A stretch of DNA of 64,000 bases from the NCBI GenBank assembly GCA_022575985.1, contig JAKSXM010000007.1, positions 56,822,501 to 56,886,500 on the forward strand, in the 5' to 3' direction. The notes beneath the pieces were generated by a model. The model had not been told where the DNA came from and made no database searches. It saw nothing but the letters and a program-made list of their open reading frames with translations. The translations under genes and the position numbers were made by a program. Source of the DNA: Anagrus nilaparvatae. Taxonomy: Eukaryota > Arthropoda > Insecta > Hymenoptera > Mymaridae. This document shows positions 1 to 11,278 of the stretch, piece by piece (positions within the stretch are counted from its first letter, which is position 1; each line of letters opens with the position of its first letter).

Positions 1-350
1 CAGGCGTAAAGCGTCAACCTCAAGTAACCGTCAACCTCCACCGCGTCCATCTGGCTCGTCGTGCCTTTGGTTTTGAAAATAGTGACCGGGAATAGGTCTC
101 CTTTTTCGATACTTATGGCCTTGGTGACAGCTGCCTGAATCTCCTTTTCTTTCGTGACCCCATCCAAATCTCGAATTTCGAGTTTAAGAGTGAGTATCAA
201 ATCGCGAACATTTGACTCAGGGCCCCTGACCGACTTCACCGCTTCTACCAGTTTTTGTCGGTCCTCGATGGCCTCCAACTCAATAAGGATGCGGCCATTT
301 TGAGTTTTCCTTATTCGGTGAACCTTCGTTCCAGAAATATTAATATATTT
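1..350 (-). mobile_element. LINE ORF1 (gag-like) fragment, cut by window edge
   Basis: Read on the minus strand, the frame is open for more than 100 codons from about 345 to the left edge. It encodes a charged protein with the segments KTQNGRILIELEAIEDRQ, LEIRDLDGVTKEKEIQAAV and GDLFPVTIFKTKGTTSQMD. This pattern (a 'rTxxGxiLiEL' strand, then a 'LEIrDLDxvTxkeEi' strand-turn-helix) is typical of the RNA-binding ORF1 of R1/Jockey-type non-LTR retrotransposons, just before the CCHC knuckles. The knuckles would lie beyond base 1. GC content is much higher than the surroundings, which suggests a fairly young insertion. Family assignment is from memory of motifs, not from a search. Confidence 0.6.
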
Positions 351-910
351 ACTGACTCATTAAGTTGTTGCTTAAGCATAAGAAACCCCTCCATCAAATC
401 TTCATCTAGCCATTATTATTTTAACGAAATAATTAAAAAAAAATAATCAATTCCAGTATAATAGCAGCCAAACTTTAAAAATCTTCTGGATTCTTGGACA
501 CCGCAACATTTCTGGTAACGAAAAAGCCGACGAATTAGCCAAGACTGCTTCAACCCTTCCCCCCACCAATACTTTAATACCATATACCGATTTCGTATCT
601 TTATTTAAACAGCAATATAAAGAAAAAAATAATCAATACGTTGTCCAAGAAGGTCAAAAATCAGGCATAAAATACTTCAGATACTTCTTTAATTGTTCTC
701 CCAAGCCCTGGTTACATAAATCAAAACTCTCTAGAAGAGCAATAGTCTCTATAAATCGCGCAAGATAGGTACATTATAGTCTTAACTATTCACTTTGCAA
801 AGTCAATGTACAATACTCCTTATTGTGATTGTGAGTTTAACTCAATACAAGATCTTAATCATGTGGTTTGGCAATGTCCTCATTACAATCAAAACCGAAA
901 CATTTATATT
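325..910 (+). mobile_element. LINE ORF2 C-terminal fragment (RNase H and terminal Cys/His motif), broken
   Basis: The plus-strand frame from about 325 reads NINIFTDSLSCCLSIRNPS, the RNase H strand with the DSxS catalytic context. After a frameshift near 440-480 it continues with WILGHRNISGNEKADELAK (about 490-545), the GHxxxxGNExAD motif of LINE-encoded RNase H. Further on, in other frames and after stop codons, YCDCEF...HVVWQCPHYNQ (about 820-890) matches the C-x-C...H...C tail of R1/Jockey/I-type ORF2 proteins. It is clearly dead: at least two frameshifts and several stops. Its orientation is opposite to the ORF1 fragment it touches at about 325, so the two are not one simple copy. Confidence 0.65.
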
Positions 911-1510
911 TTGTAATTAAAATAATGACAATGAATTTATATAAAATTGAATAAATATATATACAATAAATTTTAAAACTTTTATTAATCCATCAGTACG
1001 ATATATATTGTAAATCTATAACAAAAATTACATACACTTTTACTAAATTTTGCCTGCGGTAAATTTAAAGAGAGAACTATCTATAGACATATCTTTACAC
1101 ATAGACACTTTACATTAAACTAAAGCAAAAGATTAAACAATTTTCTGGTAGTTTTAGTGTTAAAGCCCTAAAGGTTTAATCACTGTATTTTAAAAATACC
1201 ACAACGTTACATGAATACAACAACCCTTCCTATAAACTATATAATTTTAAATTTTATTATTTTTCACTTTAAAACAATTTTATGACCTAAACTCATACAC
1301 ACACACACAAACACATGCTAAAATTTATTTATGAATTTTCAAAATTTTCGATCGATACTCGTACACAAAGAATATACATTTAAAAAAATTGGTCGAAAGG
1401 GCTCATATTTATTCTCTATACAAAAATTTTTGTCATTGCTAATGCTCGAGAGACTGCTCGTTAAATGCAAAATGCTATAGTTATATTGCAAAAGAAATAA
1501 CGCCTTTTAA
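911..1510. other. AT-rich intergenic DNA, no gene seen
   Basis: Very AT-rich sequence with a short CA-rich run near 1300-1316. No coding frame, RNA gene or repeat structure can be supported here. Confidence 0.6.
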
Positions 1511-1592
1511 CGAACGAAACTGCCGAATGCATGACATACAAAAATATATATATATATAAAGAAAGACTAAAAGGTTAAAAAAGAGAAAGATC
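1511..1592 (+). repeat. Left arm of a distant inverted repeat
   Basis: This stretch (AACGAACGAAACTGCCGAAT ... AAAGAAAGACTAAAAGGTTA ... GAGAAAGATCT) reappears in reverse complement at about 3838-3925, 2.3 kb away, with few mismatches and a variable TA run in the middle. It may be the terminal repeat of a decayed DNA element, or two independent copies of a short repeat. Confidence 0.7.
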
Positions 1593-2474
1593 TGCAATAT
1601 AGCTGATGGCATACCAAAGGATATCCGTCGTTTTTTTTTTATTCATACTATTATTTTTATCTTTTTTATTTTTTTTTAACTATTAAAAAATATACAATAT
1701 AACGATTCGTAGAGGAAAATTTGCATAAAAAGATTTTTAAAGTAATATTTTTCTTTTTTTTTAAACATAAATACAAAAATTTATTTTTAGCTCAAAAAAC
1801 AGTGTTATGTGAGGTGTTTTAAGTTAAATCACGATTAAATCAAATATTTTTTTAAATTACAAATAATCAATTGAATTTATAACTTGTTTTAGACAAAAAA
1901 ATTGTGAAAAATTAAATTGTGAAAACTATCTTCTAAAAAAGATGCTTTTCCTAATTTTAAAGAGTGCTAAAAATATATATTTGTTGCCTGAGGCCCAAAT
2001 CTGTGAAACATTTTGATCCCTCTCTTTCTCTTCGTCACTTTACGTTAAGATTATACCAATATTTTCAACATTGAAAAACCAAGTTTATGTTTCAAATTGC
2101 AAAAAACTCAAATTCAAAAGAGCTTAACAAAAAGTAAATAAAATTTTTCAAAATTTGATAGGTCCAAATAACGATCGATTCCAGTAATCAAAATCAACAT
2201 ATAACATTTTTCCTTGGGCCTCAATTATTTTCTAACAAGACCCTACCTTCAAAAAATCCAGAAGCTTCAGAAGAAAATTTATCTATACAAAAATAAGTTT
2301 TAATTTTAATAAAAGAGTTTTAAAAAATAAATTTTTTTTATAGAAAAAGAAAAATCATCAATATAAAAAAATATATAGCCAACGATAAAATTTTGAAAAA
2401 GCAAACAAACAAGAAAAATTACTTACACAGTAATTTTACATTAAGGGTTTATATATATATATATAAAGTAAAGT
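1593..2474. other. AT-rich DNA, nothing recognised
   Basis: Homopolymer-rich sequence between the left inverted-repeat arm and the putative exon at 2475. No feature seen on either strand. Confidence 0.5.
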
Positions 2475-4720
2475 TTATATAAATCGTATAACGGTGGGCT
2501 CGTTAATGTCTCTTTGGTGATCGGCAGTTTCAGCAACATGTACACCCGTAAAAAGCTTCTGTATATATAGTATAACCATCGTAATTTTTCTTCCTTTTTT
2601 TACTTTACCCTATATATTTATTTATGTGTGTGTGTCTATATATATGTGTACATAAGTTAATGGCAATAAACTACCTTGTTTTCTACAATAAAAAGATTTA
2701 TATTTTTACTTTTCTTTCACTTTAATGTTTTCTACATTTTCACTGTAAAGGCTATAAGTGAAAATTAAAAAAAAAAAAAGAAAATTTAATTTTATTTATG
2801 TGAATTTTAATTGCTCAAAAATAAAATATATACAACTTTTGTAAGCTTTTTATCATATAATAAAAAAACACTAAATTCAAAAAACTTTTTTATATTTACA
2901 ATTTTTAGGTTTAGGATATCATTCAATTTTCAAATTTAAAAAATTTAACATTAAGCTAAAAATCTCTTAAAAATAAAAAATCAAAACAATTTTAAAAGAA
3001 AAATAAAATTTTCTGTTTCTTAAATATTTTACTTGACATAAATCTTCAAAAAAAAAAAGAATGAATTTTACCTTAAGAAAAATATAAATATTTTTAAATA
3101 TATCTTGATAAACTAAGAAAATAAAGTACGTCATATTTTTTCTTCAAAAGACTGTTTATGCTATTTAAATATTAATAAGTTTTCTGTCATTTTTTTAAAG
3201 AAAAATAACAGACAAGTTAAATCTTACTTACATGATATTTTACTAAATTGATATAATATTTTTTTCATTTTTATATTAGAAAATTTTTTCAAGTATTTTG
3301 TTTTTTATTTTAAAGTTTCAAGATTTAAACATAATTTAAATATTTTTTACAATGTAATGCTGTAATATTACATTTAATTACTTTTTGGTCTATGTGTTAT
3401 GTATAAAAGACATTACAATTAACATTCTTATCTATTTTAATTTTTAGAAGAATTAAAATTCTTAAAAGCTCCACAATTAAGTCATTACATTTTTTACAGA
3501 TATAATTACAAATAATTAAATGACATTTTATTATTATTATTATTATCTTGTGTAAAATTTATATTTTATTTTTGTACCTGAGTAAATAACAAATTATTGT
3601 TTACAAATTAATAATTTTTTTTTTAGACTGTTATTTCTGTAATTTTTTATTAGTAGTAAATTGTTTTAAATTCAAAAACCTTAAAATATGTCAACAAAAT
3701 AGGCTCCAATGTAAAGCTTAATTCATTAATAGTTAATAATAATTAATAAATAATAATAAGAATAATTATATATATTTTAATAACAAAACTGACATAATTA
3801 AAATGAGAAAAGGGAATTTACCTGTATTAATTGATATTTAGATCTTTCTCTTTTTAACCTTTTAGTCTTTCTTTGTATATTTTCTTTGTTATATGGCATG
3901 CATTCGGCAATTCTGTTCGTTAAAATGACATTATTGTAATAAATTTAATAAATAAATACTTAAAGATTACATTCTAAACTAGTTTTACATACTTTATAGA
4001 CTTTATTTTCATAAATTTTTTAAATTTATTGTCGTTAAATTTATCTCGTTTCAGGATTGTACAAGGGTCGTTGTACAATCCTAGGATGGTACAAGACATT
4101 TTGTACAATCCTAGGATTATACAAGAATATTTTGTACACTCCTAGAATTCTATAACGACTCTTGTGTAATCCTAGGATTGTACAATTTTGGGGATTGAAC
4201 ATAACATAAACGTGGTTAAGGATTATACTAACCTTTAAGGCATCCCCTAGATCGTGTTTCGGCTGGAGATATGTTTTGAGGATTAACTGACTGATCATTA
4301 ATGATGTCATCTTCTTGAATTCTCGGTACTGCTGCTTGTAAACCTCGTTGTCTTCATTTACTCTGGATAAACAGTCAGGTACCACAAATTTGGAACCTTT
4401 TTCTTGTTCAACTTCGAGGTCATACTCATGTATTTTGAGTGCACAACGCGGTTTGGTAGGCGCAGGAGATTCGCAGGGCTCTTTGCCTCTGAATGCTAAA
4501 TATTTAGAAAGAACCAGTTGTTAGAAATAAGAATAACTACGTTTGGTTTCTGGATGAAGACCTCTTCGGGTATTACATAAATATTATTAAATAAAAACAA
4601 ATGAATAAATATGAATTTACTTTACTGCGAGGGTTACTAGGACACGTTTTCTTACCACCAACAAGGGAAAATCGGGTACGACCTTTGGCCATAAAGCAAT
4701 AATACCCAAAACCACAGTTT
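2475..4720 (-). CDS. Possible three-exon gene of unknown function (or exapted retroelement relic)
   Basis: Three minus-strand blocks join with matching phases at canonical splice sites. Exon A runs from an ATG at about 4720 (MVNCGFGYYCFMAKGRTR..., ending CPSNPR) to a GTAAAG donor near 4636. Exon B is 4495-4229, from a TTTAG acceptor to an AAG|GTTAGT donor. Exon C is 2558-2475 (from TATATACAG) and ends KLFTGVHVAETADHQ...TVIRFI-stop. A to B joins in phase 1, B to C in phase 0. The blocks are richer in GC and codon-like compared with their surroundings. Within exon B, ALKIHEYDLEVEQEKGSK followed by VVPDCLSR strongly resembles the RNase H terminus of Gypsy-type LTR retrotransposons (rwALkLxEYDxe...VPDxLSR). 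The product is otherwise unrecognised. Either a host gene built partly from a retroelement, or a relic whose splice sites are coincidental. The start is uncertain and upstream exons are possible. Confidence 0.35.
2559..3837. other. AT-rich DNA (possible intron), no feature seen
   Basis: Mostly homopolymer runs and TA-rich DNA. If the gene proposed at 2475-4720 is real, this is part of its last intron. No coding or RNA signal seen. Confidence 0.5.
3838..3928 (-). repeat. Right arm of the 1.5-3.9 kb inverted repeat
   Basis: Reverse complement of 1511-1592: AGATCTTTCTC ... AACCTTTTAGTCTTTCTTTG ... GCATGCATTCGGCAATTCTG. See the left arm for interpretation. Confidence 0.7.
4052..4190. repeat. Palindromic minisatellite (TACAATCCTAGGATTGTACA units)
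   Basis: Four to five imperfect copies of a roughly 35-bp unit built round the perfect palindrome AATCCTAGGATT, flanked by TTGTACAA-type ends. Each unit can itself form a hairpin, and neighbouring units can pair. The open minus-strand frame over it (repeated LYNPRIVQ-like peptides) follows from the periodic sequence and is unlikely to be a protein. Confidence 0.8.
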
Positions 4721-4789
4721 ACCATCTTTGACTTGGCTTCGGATAATTTACGTATGATACAAATTTTTACAAAAAAATAACAGAACATT

Positions 4790-6537
4790 TTTAGAATCCG
4801 CTCATATAGAAATCAATTATTTAAGGTTATTAAATATAATTTATGCATCAGTCATTTTATTATTTATACACAAAATTAATACTCATAAATTTTATACCAT
4901 GGTATTATAAATATTAAAAAAAAAATCAATATTTTATGTAGCGTGTTATATATAATGTCATAGTTTGAAAACTATATTATATTGCAATCATTATATTTTT
5001 ATATGTTAAAATTGTTCGATATTATTTTTTACGACTTTATTAAAAAAAAAAAAATAAAAAATATAATTTTTATTTTTTTTAATTATTTATTTTATTATTA
5101 TATCGGATATATATATTAATATTAATTAATTTTTTATAGATTTCTGTTTTATAGTGAAAAATCCAGGAAAATTCAATATTATATTGTATATAATATTTAC
5201 TTTAATTTTAAATAATTTATACTTTAACTTACGATAAAAGCTACCAACAATAGCATTGTTTGTTTTGTTTTCTTGGAAATTCAATTTACTTTTTTATGAA
5301 AAAAAATTTGCAAATACTAAATTATAGTATCAATTTAAAAACTTGTATTCGTGTATTTTTCATTTTCTTTTTTAATTAAAAAAAAACCCTCGGAAATAAG
5401 CCTCAAATTATTCATAGATACATTATACAAGCGGATTCAGCTTGCTGTAAACAGATTTTTTAAAATTCAGTTTGAAACAAGAGGAAATTTTAATTTTTTA
5501 GCAAGTGGAAAAACTTATCAGTGTAGTTTTTAATAAAATTTAGGAAAAATGGTTTTTTTATAAAAAGAAAAGATTATTACTAAAAAGACAAAATTCTACA
5601 GAAAAAAATAGGCTCAATTTTCATATATTCATTAAATTTGAATATAACTTTGTTTTAATTATGAAAATTAAACCCGATTTTCTTTGAATTATTTATCAAT
5701 TTACCCTGTAAAAATTTAGGCCAAGATCTAATATATTCTTAAATGTATTTCTACAGTTTATTTAAGTTTAATTTCAAAAAAGAAAATCATTGTTTACGTG
5801 CACAGAATGCATAGGAAGGCGTATACGGAAACCGATAGTGTTATAATAACTTTTGAATTAGACGAGATAAATTCTTATATCCTCTATATTTTCGGCCAAC
5901 TGGCAAATATTCAAAAAATTTCTAACATCCTGTAAAAATAAGATATATATTCAACAACCGGATTTCTTAACAGGAAAATTTTTATTTCACGTTCTATCAC
6001 CAAATCTTATTTTACTTAACATGTATTTTAGACTGCTGCTGATTCGTTTTAAAATTTATTTAACAGTTTGCGAAAATGTTGGTTTAAATTAGAAATATTT
6101 TAAATTATCTGAAAACAGATGTTTTAAAATGATGCTCTTCGATTAAACTTTATGGCTACAGTAACAATGTGAAATTCTTTACAAACGGTAGCCTATGAAG
6201 ATATAATTTTGCTCAAGATTTGTAATAATTAAGTATGGTAGTTGCAATTATGAACCTTCAAAAAAAATTTAATATTGACCCAAAATATCATTCCTGGCAA
6301 GAAGCTTTTACAAATTTGAATTTTCACCGCTAAATCTGTACTTTTTTTGTCAGAATATCATTTTTAACAACTTTGTGGCCTAAAACGTGAATTATCGAAA
6401 AAGATTTTTTTTAATTTTATATTTAAATATTCTTTTAAGTAGAAAAACTATGGGCCTAAAAGGTAAAGAATTTTTCCTTTTTTCCATACCGTGTATTTCT
6501 TATTCTGTACTTAAAACTGTTGAGTAAGAATAAATAT
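4790..6537. other. AT-rich intergenic DNA
   Basis: No gene recognised. A short stretch of more mixed composition at about 5795-5880 stands out, but it has no coding frame or structure that I can name. Confidence 0.5.
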
Positions 6538-6977
6538 ATGCACTGTAAAAAGTAACTTTCTTATACTAACAAAAAAGTTAGAACATTTTTGTTTAATTGC
6601 AAATAAAGAATATTTAGATTTACATTTACATTTTCGAGAAATTAGTAAATTTTTGAAAAAAAATCGTATAATTACTAAATTTAGAATATTAACAAAAAAT
6701 TCGAGTATTCGCAATTTTTTTTGGGAAGTCGCAAGAAAAATTGATAATTTAAAATTATTTTCGAAAATTTACAAAAAATCGTTGTGAATTTCGGGGTGAA
6801 TTTACAACTTTTTTCGTAAAATCCCAAAAAAAAATCAAGAATTCTCGATGGTATACTAAATTTAGTAAATTTACGATTTTTATCGAAAATTTTCAAATTT
6901 TTTTGAAAATTTACTAATTTTTCGAAAAAATTCTATTTATTTTGTAAATCTAAGAAAGTAACTTTTTACAGTGTGTA
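6538..6977 (+). mobile_element. MITE family A, copy 1
   Basis: A roughly 435-bp element with near-perfect terminal inverted repeats: CACTGTAAAAAGTAACTTTC on the left (6541) and its complement ending TTTTTACAGTG on the right (to about 6974). The interior has no coding capacity. It is a chain of short self-complementary blocks of the AAATTTACGAAAA / TTTTCGTAAATTT type, so the whole element is strongly foldback. Further copies are at 40,037-40,472 (inverted) and 60,545-60,958. Its mobilising superfamily cannot be told from sequence alone. Confidence 0.85.
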
Positions 6978-7154
6978 TTTGCATAGGTGCTTTCTGAATC
7001 TGTGAAAAATTGCTTTGATGATGATAATAATTATCTTAACCAAAATTTAATTACAATTGATTGCGACTTCCTTAAAATCTTATTACATAACAATAAACTT
7101 CTCAAAATTTGTACATTTTCAAAACTATCTACTTTAAACTAATTTCTGAAAATA

Positions 7155-7246
7155 GATTAACCAGTGAATGACCGGTTAAAATAAATGACCACTCGTTTTT
7201 CATAAGAAACACATGGTATTGGTCATTCACCGGTGCATCTACCCTA
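7155..7246 (+). mobile_element. Short MITE family B, copy 1
   Basis: About 92 bp with inverted ends: GATTAACCAGTGAATGACC on the left, and GGTCATTCACCGGTGCATCT on the right. A related copy is at 63,286-63,390. Too short to code; probably a miniature hairpin element. Confidence 0.7.
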
Positions 7247-7787
7247 CTATCAAAATAAATGAATTCCCCTCAACTCGAAATAATCTATGATTTTTGACGT
7301 AACTTTTTAACATTATTCAACAGACAAAAAAAAATAACGTTCATAACGTTCACATATGAGTGATATGTACCCTCAGTAATTAAAAGATATAAAAAAAAAT
7401 GTTATTTCATCATAAAAAATTTTAATTAATAATTCAAAAAGATAATATGTTTAATAAAAAACGTAAAATGGGTATAATATAAAATAAAAATATAATCAGT
7501 AAAAAATGATAAAACCAATGCCAGAAAGCATAATAAAAAAAAGTAAAATAGAATAGAATAGAAAAAAAGGCCATTATTCGTCTTGATAGAATTTAAAACG
7601 AACCAAAAATTATATATATAATTTATATATGTGATAAACAAACAAATATAAAAAGCCACACATAATAATAATAATGATAATAAAAAAGGAGCAGTAAATT
7701 GTCATGCGAATATAATATGAAAAACGAGAAATATAATCTTTTTTATTTTTCATATGTTTTATTGCACCAATTACTCAACAGCTTCTA

Positions 7788-7822
<35 letters not shown>
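7788..7822. repeat. (TA)n microsatellite
   Basis: About 17 uninterrupted TA units. The longest of several TA runs in the window (others near 8418, 20,568, 20,777, 31,388 and 46,117). Confidence 0.95.
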
Positions 7823-7824
<2 letters not shown>

Positions 7825-8645
7825 TATGATAAGTTATATTATAGCTTCTGGGGTTTTCCCATATATAAGATTAATCGTGACAATATAAAGCAATAATTAC
7901 GTATCGAGTTAGATTGTTAATTTATTAAATAAAGATAAATAAAATAAACGAAATATATTGCATTTCTAAGAGAGAGGGAGAAATAAATAAAAAAGAAGGT
8001 ATTAAAAAGTTAGTGTGTAAATATGTACAAGAAGAAATAAAATAAAATAAAAAAATCGAAATGGACAGGAAATCTACAAAAGTATAAAACTATTTCTCAC
8101 TATCTTTTCTTTTTCAAATAAAAACTAAAAGTTGTTGGGCTATATATGTTTTTCAATAGTGTGGTATATATGAGAAAAGAAGAGTAATGAAAAAGAGCCA
8201 ACGGCACTCTTCAAGAAGTCGGACAGAAAGTAATTTTCGCGCAATAGTAAAAAGACGTACATCCGGAATAAAAAAATAAAATAAAAAAGAAAAAGAGTAA
8301 TAGAATTTTTCAATGATTTTTTTCTTTTTTTTTTTTTTATAAATTTGATAAAAAAAAAAATATTTTTTACTTAAATTTTATTAAAAGTATTTGATGAAAT
8401 AAAACTTTCAATTGTTATATATATATATATATATATAATTTTTCTTTTATTTTTTTTTCTGGAAATTTAATTTTGTAATAAAAGAGTAAGACTAAACATT
8501 TTAAACTTTTTTTTTCTTGGATTAAAAAATGAAATTTTTTAAAAATTGACATAAAAATTGTTTTATAATGAAAAGTATTCTTGTTTTAAAAATTAAATTT
8601 TCTTCCAAATAAAAATAAAAACTTTAGATGAGAATACACGGTTAG

Positions 8646-9597
8646 ATTGCTATGCTTGAAATTTCAAGCAGTTTAAAAGTTTAAGCATTTTTCGTATAGT
8701 AATTAATTTTTAGAATATATGAGCAATTATTTTAAAAGTGCTACTTAATTTGAGCCTGAATCGTAATTTTTTTTTTGAGAGCACATCGATATGACCCGTG
8801 TTTTCAGTTAGTTTGAACCTTCAGAAAATCGAAAAAAATCATGAACAAGAAATCGGCAATAGGTGCCAAAAAAATTTTTTCACTTTTATTTCAAAAACCG
8901 TGTTTTTCGTATCTGAGCTACCCCAAATTTTTAAAATAACTTTTTAGGTCAATAAAATTAAAAAAAATAGATAAGAAAATCTGATTGCCAGGGAAAAACC
9001 ACTCCAGAAGACCTAAAAAATGAAATTTGATCAATAAAAATGATTTTTTTCTGAAAGAAATGAATAGCCAGGGAAAAATTAATCGATTTTTAAAAAAAAT
9101 TATTATTTTACGATGAAAATCAAGCGAGCTTTTTTCAATAAAATTTCAATCTTTTTTAAGACGAATTTGAACAAAATCTTAAATTATCGATAACTTGGCT
9201 AAATTTCATCGTAAAAAGATAAGATTTTTTTTTTCTGGAGTGGTTTTTCCTGTCAATCAGATTTTTTTATCTATTTTGTTAAATTTTATTTACCTAAAAA
9301 GTTATTTTAAAAATTTGGGGTAGCTCAAATACGAAAAACACGGTTTTTGACATAAAAGTGAAAAAATCTTTTTGGCACCTATTGCCGATTTCTTGTTCTT
9401 GATTTTTTTCGGTTTTCTGAAGGTTCAAACTAACTGAAAACACGGGTCATATCGATGTGCCCTCAAAAAAAAAATTACGATTCAGGCTCAAATTAAGTAG
9501 CACTTTTAAAATAATTGCTCATATATTCTAAAAATTAATTACTATACGAAAAATGCTTAAACTTTTAAACTGTTTAAAATTTCAAGCATAGCATAGT
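8646..9597. mobile_element. Foldback element with ~360-bp arms
   Basis: The left arm (8646-9007, from TTGCTATGCTTGAAATTTCA to CCAGGGAAAAACCACTCCAG) is repeated as its reverse complement at 9236-9597, well over 90 per cent identical by eye, round a 230-bp AT-rich spacer. No coding frame is present. A diverged single arm of the same family lies at about 37,705-37,862. A non-autonomous foldback transposon or very long TIR MITE is the simplest reading. RNA from it would be a near-perfect 360-bp duplex. Confidence 0.85.
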
Positions 9598-11278
9598 TTA
9601 TTTCAAGCATAGTTTTCTTTTTACTTGAAATTTTATTAAACATTTGTCCTAAATAACAATAATAACCCTAGAAATTTTTAATTATAAGCAAATTTTCGAT
9701 CTTGCTAGAATATGCTTGAACTGCTTAAATTATAAACACAGCAGCCTAACCTAAGCACCAAAATGAAATACAAATTCCGAAGATGAAAAGATGAAAAGAC
9801 TTTACTAACCAAAGAAAGGCCACTTTAATTCAAGATTAATGTATTCGCCAATTTTCACCTTAGCCCATTCTTTAGAAATACATTAATGCAATTGAGAATT
9901 GACTTGACTTTTTGCTGAAAATGGATTAGATACTTCAGAAGTTTATTTATTATCATTGGAACCATATGAGCCTAAAAAGTAAATTTCTGCTTTAAAGCTT
10001 CATTTTTTTACTTTCAAAAATACTAGCTTGGTAGTTATTTTATTGTTATTATTATTTTAAAAACTTGCTAGGATATTCGATTAAAGGGCAATCTACAAAA
10101 TTACGCATGTATAGAAAGTTTTTAAACATGTCAATCCGAAATTTTATAATTTTTATAAAGATCCATATAACTTTATATTTATACATAGTGAAACTGAAGA
10201 TGACGCGCCATTTTTATCGTCTTTGCCTTAGTCTGAATATGACATTAATTTTTCCTGGTACCGAAAATTCACTCTACAAGAGCCCGTGTATTTGGTGTCA
10301 ATACTTGGGAATAAATAAATGCGCTATGATTTTGGAAATTTAATAAAAAGATCCAAGAGATTTTTTAAAATAACTGCAAAGCTAAAAATATGCTTTTTGT
10401 AACAAAAACAAATAACTTGCAATCTCCTCAAATAATCTTCACCAGAATTATTTTTTGTTCACTACCACGTTTTGAAACCTAAAAAAAAATGTAGTTTTAA
10501 AACCATTATTAAAAATAAATACTGTTTAAACTTATATGACACATGCAATTTTTTTAAGGTTTTATGAAATAAAAAAATAAAAAATAATACAATTTTCAGG
10601 CTTTGTTATCAAATAATTTTTTCTTTTCTTTTTTTTTGGTGACAATCATTTATCAATGTCATTTTAACATAATAGTAATGTCTAAAAAAAACGCACATAT
10701 GTTTCTTTTTGATATATCATGTACTTAAATTTTGAGTTAGTATTTCTTAACCTAAATAATAACATTTTTTATAAATAATAATATATTTTTTTTTTCAACA
10801 AGTTTTTATTTTATTTGTTTTTAAGTAATAACTACAACAAAAAAATTTTTTTTATGAAGTTAAAAAAATATCTTAACCGAAGGTATAAACATTTTTTTTT
10901 TTGAATATAGCAAAGTTTTAATAACAAACAACTTTTTTCATTCACAATACTTTATCTTTAGAATAACTTTACATTAAAATAAAATTTATATTACTTTTGG
11001 AGTAAAACAAAAAAATTTTTTTATAAAAATATTTATTAATGTTAATATAAAGTATCCCTGAGGAAAAAATAAAGAAAATTAAAATGTAATAAGACAGTCT
11101 TTACTAGCTTGCAATATAAACTTTTATAAAATATGAAAAAATTGCATTAAAAAGTCGTTGCACAATTTCTATCTTTTTTAGATTTACAAATTTAGTACGA
11201 TCTAAGGTTAAATATTTTTTCGTCAAAATTAAGCATAGATTTTACTAACTTTTTAACGCTGGAATCAAAAAATTACAA
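9598..11278. other. AT-rich intergenic DNA
   Basis: No gene or repeat structure recognised, apart from scattered TTCAAGCAT / ATGCTTGAA words that recall the tips of the foldback element to the left. Confidence 0.5.

Larger units (their letters stand above)
6978..8645. other. AT-rich DNA with microsatellites
   Basis: Contains a (TA)n run at about 7790-7821, another at about 8418-8437, and the short MITE at 7155-7246 listed separately. No gene recognised. Confidence 0.5.

Noticed and set aside
2511..2533. TCTTTGGTGATCGGCAG looks like the miR-9 family 5' seed (TCTTTGGT).
   Set aside because: The flanks do not fold into a credible hairpin by eye, the rest does not match known miR-9 forms, and the stretch falls in the putative exon at 2475-2558.
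4041..4228. Continuation of the minus frame with repeated LYNPRIVQ-like peptides.
   Set aside because: It is a translation of the palindromic minisatellite and lies beyond a good splice donor at 4,228.
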